In this document: in pieces, positions 33,506-43,326 of the stretch
How the letters are laid out: every line of letters begins with the position of its first letter
Position numbering within the stretch: the first letter of the stretch is position 1
NCBI RefSeq assembly: GCF_023573145.1
Contig: NZ_CP097636.1
Coordinates: forward strand, 620,001 to 684,000
DNA: 64,000 nt
Origin: Aquincola tertiaricarbonis
GTDB lineage: Bacteria; Pseudomonadota; Gammaproteobacteria; Burkholderiales; Burkholderiaceae_C
Direction of reading: 5' to 3'
Position numbers and translations under genes: made by a program
The notes under the pieces: model-generated
Databases searched by the model: none
What the model saw: the letters and a program-made list of their open reading frames with translations, nothing else
Told to the model about the DNA's origin: nothing

Positions 33506-34120
33506 TTAGCGCAGGCCGGCGATGTAGTCGGCCACGGCCTTCATCTCGGCATCGCTCATCTTGCTGGCAATCGCCATCATCTGCGGGTTGTTGCCGCGGG
33601 CGCCGCTGCGGAAGGCCACCAGCTGCGCTTCGGTGTAGGCGCCGTGCTGGCCGCCCAGGCGCGGGTACTGCGACGGGATGCCGGCACCGGTGGGGCTGTG
33701 GCAGCCGGCGCAGGCCGGCACGGCCTTGGCCGCGATGCCGCCGCGGTAGATGCTTTCGCCCAGCGCGACGGTGTCCTTGTTGGTGGCAAAGCCGGGCTTG
33801 GCCTGCTTGGAGGCGTAGAAGGCAGATACGTTGCGCATGTCTTCGTCGCTCAGCTGGGCGGCGAAGCCCTGCATGATCGCGTTCTTGCGCTTGCCGCTCT
33901 TGAACTCATGCAGCTGCTTGGACAGGTACTCCGGGTGCTGGCCCTGCAGGATGGGGTAAGCCGGGCTGCCGCGGTTGCCGTCCACCGCGTGGCAGGCCAC
34001 GCACACCTGCGTCGCGATGGCTTGCCCCTTGGTCAGGTCGGGCTTGGCAGCGGCGGTTCCCTCAGCGGCGAACGCGGGCGCCAAGACGGCGGCGAAGATC
34101 AGGGCAATGAGCGACTTCAT
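33506..34120 (-). CDS. Diheme cytochrome c4
   Basis: A 204-residue periplasmic c-type cytochrome. A Sec signal peptide (MKSLIALIFAAVLAPAFAAE) is followed by two class I cytochrome domains, with heme sites CVACH and CAGCH and distal Met candidates in IMQGFAAQL and MMAIASKM. Cytochrome c4 carries electrons to terminal oxidases. The start at 34120 is set by the signal peptide. It is divergent from engB with only 50 bp between starts, and is followed by its own terminator. The neighbouring resB-ccsA genes make the maturation machinery that loads its hemes. Confidence 0.94.
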   Translation of the reverse strand: MKSLIALIFAAVLAPAFAAEGTAAAKPDLTKGQAIATQVCVACHAVDGNRGSPAYPILQGQHPEYLSKQLHEFKSGKRKNAIMQGFAAQLSDEDMRNVSAFYASKQAKPGFATNKDTVALGESIYRGGIAAKAVPACAGCHSPTGAGIPSQYPRLGGQHGAYTEAQLVAFRSGARGNNPQMMAIASKMSDAEMKAVADYIAGLR

Positions 34121-34135
34121 ATCTTGGCGGCAGCG

Positions 34136-34165
34136 TTGGAGGTTCAAACCTTCGGATTTTACAAT
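34136..34165 (+). promoter_or_regulatory. Sigma70-type promoter of engB, predicted leaderless transcript
   Basis: TTGGAG (34136-34141), 18-bp spacer, TACAAT (34160-34165). The engB ATG begins 6 nt after the -10 hexamer, which places the expected transcription start on or next to the A of the ATG. No Shine-Dalgarno is present. Confidence 0.6.
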
Positions 34166-34170
34166 GCCGG

Positions 34171-34935
34171 ATGATCGAATCACCTGACGCCCGCACGGCA
34201 CTGGCCTGGACGCACACCGCGCGCTTCCTCACCACGGCCAGCAAACTCGACCAGCTGCCCGTCTCGGAGCTGCCCGAAATCGCCTTCGTCGGACGCAGCA
34301 ACGCCGGCAAGTCCACCGCCATCAACACGCTGGCGCAGCAAAAGCGGCTGGCCTTCGCCTCCAAGACGCCGGGGCGTACGCAGCACATCAACCTGTTCCA
34401 CCTCGGCCCGAAGGACGCGCCCGACTGCCTGTTCGCCGACCTGCCGGGCTACGGCTATGCCGCGGTGGCGCGCACCGCCAAGCTGCGCTGGCAGCAGGTG
34501 ATGGCTGACTACCTGGAGGTGCGCCGCAGCCTGTCGGGCGTGGTGCTGATGGTCGATTCGCGCCTGGGCTTCACCGAGCTGGACCAGCAGCTGCTGCAGT
34601 TCGTGGCGCCGCGGGTAGGCACCGGCGAGGTGAAGCTGCTGGTGCTGCTGACCAAGGCGGACAAGCTTTCGCGCAAGGAGGCCGATGCCGCGGTGCGTGC
34701 CGCCACCGACGTGCTGGGCCAGGTGAGCACCGACGATGCCGACGTCAGCCTGAGCCTGTTTTCCGCCTTCAAGCGCAGCGGCGTGGGCGATGCGGCCGAG
34801 ACGCTGTATGGCTGGGTGCACCAGGCGCCGGCCGCCGCGGCCCCGGCCGGTGAAGAAGGGCCCGCAACCGCCGAGGAGTCAGCGCCCCTGGGCGATCTGG
34901 CGCATCAACCGGGCAGCGGCACGGCGCACGAGTGA
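34171..34935 (+). CDS. engB: Ribosome biogenesis GTPase YihA/YsxC/EngB
   Basis: A 254-residue TRAFAC GTPase needed for 50S subunit assembly in other bacteria. G motifs: G1 FVGRSNAGKST, G2 PGRTQHINLF, G3 DLPGYGYA, G4 LTKADKLS, with the SAFKRSGVG G5-like segment. Residues after about 218 are a low-complexity Ala/Pro/Glu tail (AAAPAGEEGPATAEES) absent from most homologues. The final 57 bp overlap the convergent DUF1631 gene. The ATG has no ribosome site and directly follows a good promoter, suggesting leaderless translation. The pairing with divergent cytochrome c4 is usual in betaproteobacteria. Confidence 0.95.
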   Translation: MIESPDARTALAWTHTARFLTTASKLDQLPVSELPEIAFVGRSNAGKSTAINTLAQQKRLAFASKTPGRTQHINLFHLGPKDAPDCLFADLPGYGYAAVARTAKLRWQQVMADYLEVRRSLSGVVLMVDSRLGFTELDQQLLQFVAPRVGTGEVKLLVLLTKADKLSRKEADAAVRAATDVLGQVSTDDADVSLSLFSAFKRSGVGDAAETLYGWVHQAPAAAAPAGEEGPATAEESAPLGDLAHQPGSGTAHE

Positions 34936-36378
34936 GCGCGGGCGCAGCTCGCGCAGCAAGCCTTCGCCGTGCAGCCGTTCCAGCGCCGACTGGCGCAGCG
35001 CCCAGGTCTGGCGCGTCGGGTTGGCCAGCTCGGCATACAGCCACAGGTCGTCGGCATGCCACAGCAGCTGCAGCATGCGCCAGTGGCCGTTGATGAACAC
35101 CCGCACCCAGTGGCCGGGCTGCTGATCGTCCAGCCAGCGCTCGTCCACCAGCGCGCTGCCGGCCGTCACCTGCGAGTTGGCGGTGTCCAGCAGCGCCGAT
35201 TGCACCGTGGCCAGTGAATGCGCTTCCAGCGGCAGCGTGTGCCCGGCTTCGGCCGTGGTGGGCGTGAAGCTGGGCCCCAGCGTGTCCAGCGTCGCGATGT
35301 GATCGGCCGCGGCCTGCAGCCGCTCGTCGAACTGCTGCTGCGCCTGGGCCGTCAGTCGCTTGAGCGCCCAGCGGAAAGAGGCGCCATCGGGCTGCGCTTC
35401 CTGCGCCATCGCTTCCACCAGCTGGCCGGCCTGCGCCAGCAGCTGCTGGCGCTGCGGGTCGGTGGGCTGGGTGTGCACCTCGGCCAGAAAGGCGATGCGG
35501 TCCATGAACTCCCACATCGGGTGGGTGTAGGCGTCCAGCGTGGTGGGGTCGCGCTGCGCCACGCGCAGGGCCACCGGCTGCAGCCGCTGCACCAGGGCCT
35601 GCACGTCGGGCGCCAGTTCGCCTGACTGCAGGATGGCGCCGAAGATGCGCGGCAGCAGCGCCAGGCCTTCCTGGCCGGCCGGCAGCATCGCGGCCGATTC
35701 GGTGGGCAGCGTGTGGCGCAGCCCGGTCAGGTCGCCGGGCGGCGGGTGCTGCCGGTGCCAGCTGCGCGACAGCGTGCCGGTGACGATGGTGCGGTAGCTG
35801 CTGGGCGTGACGCCGGCATCCTCCAGCCGCGTGCAGGCCGCCGCGTAGAACAGGCGCAGGCCCTGGGCCAGCGGCGGCGTGGCGCAGCGAAGGAAGGCCA
35901 GCTGCAGCCGGGTGGAGGTGGGCAGGTCGCCCAGCGCCAGCCACAGCGCCCGCACGAACAGCTCGGGCTTCAAGGGGTTGGTGTCGCGGGCCACGTGCAG
36001 ATCGCCCACCAGCGCCGAGGTGAAGGCGCGAAGCTCACGCAGCGAGGCTTCGGCGGTGCTGCGCACGGCTTCCACGCTGCGCGACAGCTCCACATCGGTG
36101 GCCACCGCCTGGTCTTCCACCAGCGACAGCGTGACCAGCCGACGCAGCGGCTGGTTGGGGGCCGGCGGCTGGGGCTGCAGCAGCTCCGACAGCTGGCGGG
36201 TGAACTGGCTCACCAGGTCGGCCCGGTACAGCCGCACCAGGCGCTGCACGTCGGGCAGCAGCATCGGCACCGGGCTGTGGCTGAGCGCAGCCACGCCGCT
36301 GAGCACCTCCTGCATCAGCAGGGGTGCGCGGGACAGCGCGTCGTCGACGAACTGTGGCAGGGTGGGGCGGTGCGGCAT
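34879..36378 (-). CDS. DUF1631 family protein
   Basis: A 499-residue cytosolic protein of the DUF1631 family, function unknown. Family-like stretches are VQRLVRLYRADLVSQFTRQL, LVTLSLVEDQAVATDVELSR (near the start) and the C-terminal GHWVRVFINGHWRMLQLLWH followed by ARPRSLVRRAAARLMRQIAQ-type residues. It is mainly helical with no signal peptide or membrane span. Family members are often longer (600-800 residues), so this is a short form. The ATG at 36378 is preferred over an in-frame TTG at 36396. Its 3' end overlaps engB on the opposite strand. Confidence 0.75.
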   Translation of the reverse strand: MPHRPTLPQFVDDALSRAPLLMQEVLSGVAALSHSPVPMLLPDVQRLVRLYRADLVSQFTRQLSELLQPQPPAPNQPLRRLVTLSLVEDQAVATDVELSRSVEAVRSTAEASLRELRAFTSALVGDLHVARDTNPLKPELFVRALWLALGDLPTSTRLQLAFLRCATPPLAQGLRLFYAAACTRLEDAGVTPSSYRTIVTGTLSRSWHRQHPPPGDLTGLRHTLPTESAAMLPAGQEGLALLPRIFGAILQSGELAPDVQALVQRLQPVALRVAQRDPTTLDAYTHPMWEFMDRIAFLAEVHTQPTDPQRQQLLAQAGQLVEAMAQEAQPDGASFRWALKRLTAQAQQQFDERLQAAADHIATLDTLGPSFTPTTAEAGHTLPLEAHSLATVQSALLDTANSQVTAGSALVDERWLDDQQPGHWVRVFINGHWRMLQLLWHADDLWLYAELANPTRQTWALRQSALERLHGEGLLRELRPRSLVRRAAARLMRQIAQGR

Positions 36379-36462
36379 GGCAAAAGGGCGGACCAATGCA
36401 GCATTCTCGGCAGCCGCCCGGCTGCACTAAGCGCGGATAAGGGGTGAAAAACGGCAGACGAC

Positions 36463-36493
36463 AAAAAGCCCGCGGCTTGCACCGCGGGCTTTT
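36463..36493 (-). terminator. Rho-independent terminator of groESL
   Basis: A 12-bp stem (AAAAGCCCGCGG / CCGCGGGCTTTT) with a 6-nt loop and a run of five T on the minus strand, 23 bp after the groEL stop. Confidence 0.93.
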
Positions 36494-36516
36494 CGTGGAG
36501 GTTGTGGAGCCTGGAC

Positions 36517-38169
<1,653 letters not shown>

Positions 38170-38207
38170 TCAATCAATGTGTCTGGCGGGGGAGCCGAGC
38201 CGGATCC

Positions 38208-38285
38208 GGGTCGCCCGGTCCGGCGAGAGCCCCCTCGGGGGGTGGCGAGGATCGCGGCAGCGCCGCGACCGCAGCCTGGGGGCCC
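38208..38285 (-). repeat. GC-rich intergenic repeat element between groES and groEL
   Basis: On the minus strand it reads CCCCCAGGCTGCGGTCGCGG, then CTCGCCACCCCCCGAGGGGGC and a GGGCGACCCGG tail, the same layout as the element at 28178-28255. It includes a TCGCGGC-AGC-GCCGCGA hairpin. Its place inside an essential operon may attenuate or stabilise the mRNA, but this is speculative. Confidence 0.65.
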
Positions 38286-38288
38286 CGT

Positions 38289-38579
38289 TTACTTCTCGAC
38301 GACGGCGAAGAGGTCTTCTTCGCGCATGACGAGCAGCTCGTCGCCGTCGACCTTGACGGTCTGGCCGCTGTACTTGCCGAACAGCACGCGGTCGCCGACC
38401 TTGATGTTCAGGGCCACGAAGTCGCCCTTGTCGTTGCGCTTGCCGGGGCCAACCGCCAGCACTTCACCCTGGTCGGGCTTCTCGGCGGCGTTGTCGGGGA
38501 TCACGATGCCAGAGGCGGTCTTGGTTTCTTGTTCCAGGCGCTTGACGATCACGCGATCGTGCAACGGACGAAGTTTCAT
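38289..38579 (-). CDS. groES: Co-chaperonin GroES
   Basis: A 96-residue GroES, the heptameric lid of GroEL. It starts [20 protein letters not shown], contains the mobile loop [20 protein letters not shown] and ends with [16 protein letters not shown], all standard. The ATG is preceded by AGGAG. It is the first gene of the groESL operon, transcribed from the promoter at 38703-38730 with CIRCE in the leader region. Confidence 0.99.
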   Translation of the reverse strand: MKLRPLHDRVIVKRLEQETKTASGIVIPDNAAEKPDQGEVLAVGPGKRNDKGDFVALNIKVGDRVLFGKYSGQTVKVDGDELLVMREEDLFAVVEK

Positions 38580-38668
38580 GGGATCTCCTAGTGCAATGAC
38601 ACTTTGGGTGGGCTCACGGGCCGTGGCGGCAGGCGCCCCCAACCCGTCTGTCGGTCTCTTTTGGAGTG

Positions 38669-38695
38669 TTAGCACTCAACCCTGTCGAGTGCTAG
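38669..38695 (-). promoter_or_regulatory. CIRCE operator of groESL (HrcA site)
   Basis: TTAGCACTC-N9-GAGTGCTAG matches the CIRCE consensus TTAGCACTC-N9-GAGTGCTAA at 17 of 18 positions. It lies just downstream of the -10 hexamer, so HrcA repression released by heat is expected. No hrcA gene is in the window. Confidence 0.96.
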
Positions 38696-38702
38696 CAAAC
38701 GG

Positions 38703-38730
38703 ATTATAGGGACGGCGAACGCCGATTCAA
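38703..38730 (-). promoter_or_regulatory. Sigma70 promoter of groESL
   Basis: On the minus strand TTGAAT (38730-38725), a 16-bp spacer and a perfect TATAAT (38708-38703). Transcription should start near 38697, at the edge of the CIRCE element. No sigma32-type promoter is evident here. Confidence 0.85.
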
Positions 38731-38745
38731 GGGGTGGGCGTCGGC

Positions 38746-39543
38746 CTACGTGGATTCGGCGGCCAGCCGGCGCAGCCGCTCGGCCGTCGCTTCGTCCGCC
38801 GGGTAGAAGGCTTCCAGCGCCAGCTCGGCCAGCGTCACGTCACGCGGCGTGCCGAACACGGTGGTGGTGGACAGCAGCGACAAGGGCCCCACCGGCGTGG
38901 CCAGGCGCAGGGGCACCGCGATGCCGCCCCAGGCGCCGGTGTCGGCGTCCTCGGCCAGCGGCGCCGGCCCGGGGTAGTCCTGCAGTTCCTTCAGAAGTTC
39001 CACCAGCACGGCATCGCCGGTGGCCAGGATCTGCAGCCGCAGCCGCTCCAGCAGGTGGGCGCGCCACTGCGCCAGGTTGAGGATGCGCGGCGCCAGCCCC
39101 TGCGGGTGCAGGCTGAGCCGCAGCACGTTGACCGGCGGTGCCAGCAGCCCCGGCTCGGCGCCGGACAGCAGCATCGGCAGCACGCGGTTGGCGGCCAGCA
39201 GCTGCCAGTGGCGGTCAACGGCCAGCGCCGGCCACGGCTCGTGGCCCTGCAGCACCGCTTCCACGGCTCGCAGAGCCGGTGCCATCGCCGGGTCGTGCAG
39301 CGGGCGCTCGGCGTACAGCGGGGCGAAGCCGGCCGCCACGAGCATGGCATTGCGCTCGCGCAGCGGCACGTCCAGCCGGCCGGCCAGGCGCAGCACCATC
39401 TCGCGGCTGGGCGCGGCCTTGCCGCTCTCGATGCAGCTGAGGTGGCGCTGCGAGATGTCGGCCTCCATCGCCAGCGCCATCTGGCTCAGGTGGCGACGGG
39501 CGCGCCACTCGCGCAGCAGGTCGCCGATGCTGGCGGCTTTCAC
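38746..39543 (-). CDS. XRE-type regulator with MmyB-like ligand-binding domain
   Basis: A 265-residue regulator. The N-terminal HTH reads IGDLLREWRARRHLSQMALA and SQRHLSCIESGKAAPSREMV; the rest matches the MmyB-like (PAS-fold) domain common in this family, with PALAVDRHWQLLAANRV and the C-terminal FGTPRDVTLAELALEAFYPA. The ligand is unknown. The GTG start overlaps the stop of the NTF2-like gene (GTGA), so the two are coupled. It ends about 15 bp before the groESL -35 region on the same strand, so groESL is not cotranscribed with it. Confidence 0.88.
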   Translation of the reverse strand: MKAASIGDLLREWRARRHLSQMALAMEADISQRHLSCIESGKAAPSREMVLRLAGRLDVPLRERNAMLVAAGFAPLYAERPLHDPAMAPALRAVEAVLQGHEPWPALAVDRHWQLLAANRVLPMLLSGAEPGLLAPPVNVLRLSLHPQGLAPRILNLAQWRAHLLERLRLQILATGDAVLVELLKELQDYPGPAPLAEDADTGAWGGIAVPLRLATPVGPLSLLSTTTVFGTPRDVTLAELALEAFYPADEATAERLRRLAAEST

Positions 39544-39938
39544 GCGGTCGGCAGGGCGTCGATGAAGCCGCTGACGGCCTGCAGCCGGCCGCCGTTCAGC
39601 GTCGCGAAGTCGGTGCCTTTGATCGGCGCTTCCACGCCGGCCGGCCCCAGGTGCCAAGAGAAGCGGAGCCGGTCGCCGTGGCCGTCGGCACTGCCTTCGG
39701 CCAGCCGGAAGCGAAAGTCCGGGAAGCGCTGCTGCACCGCGGCGATCAGGCCCTCGATCTGGCCGTGGCCCTGCGCCTGCATCATCGGGTCGACGTAGCT
39801 GCCGTCCTCCGCCCACAGCGCCTGCAGCTGCTGGCGCCGGCGCGCGGGGTCGGTTTCGTTCCACAGGGCAACGTAGCGCTCGGCCAGCTGGCGGGCGCGT
39901 GCGGTGGGGTCGGTCGGGGTGCTGGAAACATCGGTCAT
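39540..39938 (-). CDS. NTF2-like (SnoaL-type) small protein
   Basis: A 132-residue protein of the nuclear-transport-factor-2-like fold family: helix ARQLAERYVALWNETDPARR, LWAEDGSYVDPMMQAQGHGQ, the strand RLRFSWHLGP and AVSGFIDALP. Members are small cone-shaped enzymes or binding proteins; the function here is unknown. The start MTDVSSTP is chosen by a GGAG-like site and by homology length. It overlaps the XRE regulator gene, and DUF1428 and MFS genes precede it on the same strand, suggesting a small stress or detoxification operon. Confidence 0.82.
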   Translation of the reverse strand: MTDVSSTPTDPTARARQLAERYVALWNETDPARRRQQLQALWAEDGSYVDPMMQAQGHGQIEGLIAAVQQRFPDFRFRLAEGSADGHGDRLRFSWHLGPAGVEAPIKGTDFATLNGGRLQAVSGFIDALPTA

Positions 39939-40045
39939 GGTCTGCTCCTGGGTGGGTGCCGGCTTGGTGACGGCGCCGCCAGCTTCTCGCGCCCGGCGCA
40001 GGCGCTCAACGACCTCGCAGGTCATCGGGCGCTGCCGGCGGCCGC

Positions 40046-40420
40046 TCAACCCGCGGTGTCGCCGATCGTCACCAGCGGTGCGAAGCCGCCCCAGAACATG
40101 CGCTGGCCGTCGAACGGCATGTTGCTGGCGTCCATGTCGGCCAGGCGCGGGTCGGCCATCACCTGGGCATTGATGCGGTCGCGCGCCTCCCGCGACTCAT
40201 AGACGATGTAGGCGAACACCACCGTCTCGTCGTCCTTCAGCTGCACGCTCTGCGGGAAGGAGGTCAGCTTGCCGGGCTTCACGTCGTCGGCCACGCATTC
40301 GCAGTAGGCCAGGGCGCCGTATTCCATCCACACCGCGCCGGCTTTTTCGGCCAGTTGGCGGTAGTCGTCCAGCCGCGCCCGGGGCACGGGCACCACGAAT
40401 CCATCCACGTAACGGGACAT
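40046..40420 (-). CDS. DUF1428 family protein
   Basis: A 124-residue DUF1428 (dimeric ferredoxin-like fold) protein of unknown function. Family wording is clear: MSRYVDGFVVPVPRARLDDY, YCECVADDVKPGKLTSFPQS, VVFAYIVYESREARDRINAQ and MPFDGQRMFWGGF. It lies 16 bp after the MFS exporter gene with an AGGAGA ribosome site and is probably cotranscribed with it. Confidence 0.92.
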   Translation of the reverse strand: MSRYVDGFVVPVPRARLDDYRQLAEKAGAVWMEYGALAYCECVADDVKPGKLTSFPQSVQLKDDETVVFAYIVYESREARDRINAQVMADPRLADMDASNMPFDGQRMFWGGFAPLVTIGDTAG

Positions 40421-40436
40421 CGTCTTCTCCTGGTGG

Positions 40437-41906
40437 TCAGGCGCCGTGAGAAGCAGCGCCGGGTGAAGCCGCCGCGGCCGCGGCAGCAGGGGTGCGCAAG
40501 CCCAGCGCACACAAGAGGCTGGCCGCGCCTGCGCACACGGCGCCCAGCCACAGGGCCAGCTGGTAGCCGGCGTGCAGCGCGGCCGTGGGCGCCAGGCCGG
40601 CAGCCAGCGCCTGGGCGCTGAGTGCGGCGGCCAGGCTGGCCAGCAGCGCCAGGCCCAGCGCGCCGCCCATCATGAAGGCGGTGTTGACCACGCCCGAGGC
40701 GAGGCCGGCGTCTTCGGGCGGCACGTCGCTCATCGCGGCCAGCAGCATCGGGTTGAAGGCCACGCCGGCGCCCAGGCCCAGCAGCAGCATGGGCGGCAGC
40801 ACATGCAGCAGGAACTGGCCCTGCACCGGCGCGCGGGCGAACCAGGCCAGGCCCAGCGCGGCGATGCCCAGGCCCGCGGCCAGCGGACCGCGCAGCCCGA
40901 AGCGCATGACGATGCGGGCCGACAGCCCGAGTGAAAACGCCGCCATCAGCAGGTTGGCCGGCAGAAAGCCCAGGCCCACCTGCATCGGCGAGTAGCCCAG
41001 CACCGCCTGCATGTACAAGGCCGAGATGAAGAACCAGGCGAACATGGCGGCGGCCCACAGCACGCCGGCGGCATTGGCCGTGGCCACGTTGCGCAGCCTG
41101 AACAGCCCCAGCGGCACCAGCGGCGCGGCCACCCGCCGCTCGATGGCGATGAAGGCCGCGAACAGCAGCGCCGCCACCAGCAGGCCCAGCGTGCGCGCCG
41201 ACCACCAGCCGGCCGCCTGACCATCGACCACCGCGTACACCGCCAGCATCAGGGACAGCGTGATGCTGCCCGCGCCCGCCAGGTCCAGCCGCAGCCGTAC
41301 CGCCGGACCGCGGGCCGAAGGCAGCAGCCGCCAGGAAGCGACGAACACCAGCAGCCCGATCGGCAGGTTGACCAGGAAGATGGCCGGCCAGCCCAGCGTG
41401 CCGGTGAGCAGCCCGCCCAGCAGCACGCCGATGCTGCCGCCGCTGGCGCAGACGAAGCCGTAGACCCCCATCGCCTTGGCCCGGTCGGCCGGCGTGGTGA
41501 AGAGGGTCATGATCAAGGACAGCGACACCGCCGACACCACCGCGCCGGCCACGCCCTGCAGCGCCCGCGCGGCCACCAGCGCCCCCTGCGTGTGGCTGAG
41601 GCCACAGCCCAGCGAGGCCAGGCTGAAGGCCGTGATGCCGGCGAGGAACAGCCGCCGGTGCCCGTACAGGTCGCCCAGCCGACCGCCCAGCAGCAGAAAG
41701 CCGCCGAAGGTGAGCATGTAGGCATTGACCACCCACACCAGCGTGGTTTCGGTGAACTGCAGGTCGGCGCGGATGGAAGGCAGCGCCACGTTCACGATCG
41801 TGGTGTCCAGCACGATCATCAGCACGCCCAGGCACAGCACGGCCAGGGCCAGCCAGCGCTGGCGGGCGGGTGCGGCAGAGGGTTCGTTCGCGGGTGGGTG
41901 CGCCAT
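40437..41906 (-). CDS. MFS exporter, DHA2 (EmrB/QacA) type
   Basis: A 489-residue inner-membrane drug/proton antiporter with about 14 hydrophobic helices, usual for DHA2. Motif D1 is present as LDTTIVNVALPSI, followed by motif A (GGRLGDLYGHRRLF) and motif C-like GASGGSIGVLLGG-type Gly-rich helix (ASGGSIGVLLGGLL). The substrate is unknown. The start MAHPPANEP at 41906 avoids an Arg/Cys-rich lead. Downstream are DUF1428, NTF2-like and XRE genes; hmp lies 83 bp upstream-side on the same strand, probably a separate unit. Confidence 0.9.
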   Translation of the reverse strand: MAHPPANEPSAAPARQRWLALAVLCLGVLMIVLDTTIVNVALPSIRADLQFTETTLVWVVNAYMLTFGGFLLLGGRLGDLYGHRRLFLAGITAFSLASLGCGLSHTQGALVAARALQGVAGAVVSAVSLSLIMTLFTTPADRAKAMGVYGFVCASGGSIGVLLGGLLTGTLGWPAIFLVNLPIGLLVFVASWRLLPSARGPAVRLRLDLAGAGSITLSLMLAVYAVVDGQAAGWWSARTLGLLVAALLFAAFIAIERRVAAPLVPLGLFRLRNVATANAAGVLWAAAMFAWFFISALYMQAVLGYSPMQVGLGFLPANLLMAAFSLGLSARIVMRFGLRGPLAAGLGIAALGLAWFARAPVQGQFLLHVLPPMLLLGLGAGVAFNPMLLAAMSDVPPEDAGLASGVVNTAFMMGGALGLALLASLAAALSAQALAAGLAPTAALHAGYQLALWLGAVCAGAASLLCALGLRTPAAAAAAASPGAASHGA

Positions 41907-41989
41907 GCCGGTTCGCCTTCGACAACAAGGGTGGGGCTCCACGAGCCTTCCACCCTACGACGAACACGGCAGCGGCGGATCGACAGCGG

Positions 41990-43186
41990 TCAGTCCAAAG
42001 CGCTGGCGGGCCCGAAAAATTCGTAACGCATCTGCTCCGCAGGCACTCCCAGCGCGTGCAGCGAGCGCTTGACTGCCCGCATGAAGGGCTGCGGACCCAG
42101 GAAGTACGCCTCCACCTCGGCCGGCGCCGCGGGCAGCCAGGCCTGCAGCCGATCGGTGGTCAGCCGGCCGCTGGCTTGGTCGCCGGGCGCCGCCTCGTCG
42201 TACAGGTAAAAGCGCTGCAGCCGCGGATGCTGCCGGGCCAGCGCATCGACCTGCGCGCCGAAGGCCTGCACGCCGGGGTGGCGCGCGCAGTGGATGAAGT
42301 GGATCGGCCTTTGGTCAGCCCCGTCGGCCTCGTCGGCCAGCGCCGCCTCCAGCATGGCCAGCGTGGGTGTGATGCCGACGCCGCCGCTGATCAGCAGCAG
42401 CGGGCGCTGGCTGCCTTCGGCCAGCGTGAAGTCGCCGGCCGGCGGGAACAGCACCAGCGTGTCGCCGGCCTGCACCCGGTCATGCAGGTGGTTGGACACC
42501 ACGCCGCCCGCCTCGCGCTTGACGCTGATGCGGTAGCTGCGACCGTTGGGTGCGGCCGACAGCGAGTAGTTGCGCCGCACTTCCTGCCCATTGATCACCA
42601 GCCGCAGGCCGATGTACTGGCCGGGGCGGAAATCCACCACCGGCCCGCCGTCCACCGGCAGCAGGTGGAAGCTGGTGATCTCGTCGCTCTCGCGCACCTT
42701 GTCGGCGACGCGGAAGTCGCGGCCACCGCGCCAGCCGCCCGGGGCGGTGGCCAGTGCGTCGTACTGCTGCGCCTCGGCGCCGATGAGCAGGTCGGCCAGC
42801 TGCTGGTAGGCGGCGGCCCAGGCGGCGATCACGTCGTCGGTGGCGACGTCCGCGCCCAGCACCTCGCGGATGGCGCGCAGCAGGCAGCCGCCGACGATGG
42901 GGTAGTGCTCGGGCTGCACCTGCAGCGCCACGTGCTTGTTGACGATCTGCGCCGCCAGCGGGCCGAGGGCTTCCAGCCGGTCGATGTTCTTGGCATAGGC
43001 CAGCACGCCATTGGCCAGCGCGCGCGGCTGGGCGCCGCTGGCCTGGTGCGCGGCATTGAACAGCGGCCGCACTTCGGGGTGCTCGGCCAGCATCAGCCGG
43101 TAAAAGTGGGTGGTCAGGGCTTCGCCGCCGGTTTCGAGCAGCGGCACGGTGGCGCGGATGATGACGCGCTGGGCTTCGGTGAGCAT
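41990..43186 (-). CDS. hmp: Flavohemoglobin / nitric oxide dioxygenase
   Basis: A 398-residue flavohemoprotein that oxidises NO to nitrate using O2 and NAD(P)H. Globin domain (1-140) has Tyr29 (HFYRLM) and proximal His85 (IVNKHVALQV). The FAD domain has RNYSLSAAP and the NAD domain GGVGITPTLAM. Start at 43186 follows a CTGGAG ribosome site. It is divergent from norR; a sigma54 -24/-12 promoter and two NorR-type sites lie in the shared 140-bp region, so it should be induced by NO through NorR. Confidence 0.97.
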   Translation of the reverse strand: MLTEAQRVIIRATVPLLETGGEALTTHFYRLMLAEHPEVRPLFNAAHQASGAQPRALANGVLAYAKNIDRLEALGPLAAQIVNKHVALQVQPEHYPIVGGCLLRAIREVLGADVATDDVIAAWAAAYQQLADLLIGAEAQQYDALATAPGGWRGGRDFRVADKVRESDEITSFHLLPVDGGPVVDFRPGQYIGLRLVINGQEVRRNYSLSAAPNGRSYRISVKREAGGVVSNHLHDRVQAGDTLVLFPPAGDFTLAEGSQRPLLLISGGVGITPTLAMLEAALADEADGADQRPIHFIHCARHPGVQAFGAQVDALARQHPRLQRFYLYDEAAPGDQASGRLTTDRLQAWLPAAPAEVEAYFLGPQPFMRAVKRSLHALGVPAEQMRYEFFGPASALD

Positions 43187-43219
43187 GGGGGCTCCAGGGT
43201 TGACGATGCCTGCACAAGC

Positions 43220-43234
43220 GCAAGCATCGGGCCA
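43220..43234 (-). promoter_or_regulatory. Sigma54 (-24/-12) promoter of hmp
   Basis: On the minus strand TGGCCCG-ATGC-TTGC, against the consensus TGGCACG-N4-TTGC: GG and GC doublets are correctly spaced and only one consensus base differs. The expected transcription start is near 43208, 22 bp before the hmp ATG. Confidence 0.85.
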
Positions 43235-43276
43235 TGCGGCCAGGCCTTGAAAATCAATGACTTGGCGTGCCGCGTC

Positions 43277-43312
43277 GTCTGAATGACCGCGTCACAATGA
43301 GGTCATTAAAAC
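43277..43312. promoter_or_regulatory. Two candidate NorR enhancer sites
   Basis: GT-CTGAATG-AC (43277-43287) and GT-CATTAAA-AC (43302-43312) match the NorR core GT-N7-AC. They start 25 bp apart and lie 40-80 bp upstream of the hmp -24 element, the usual place for a sigma54 enhancer. An AATGA-GG-TCATT dyad (43296-43307) overlaps the second site. Confidence 0.55.
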
Positions 43313-43326
43313 TCAGTGAGGTCGAA

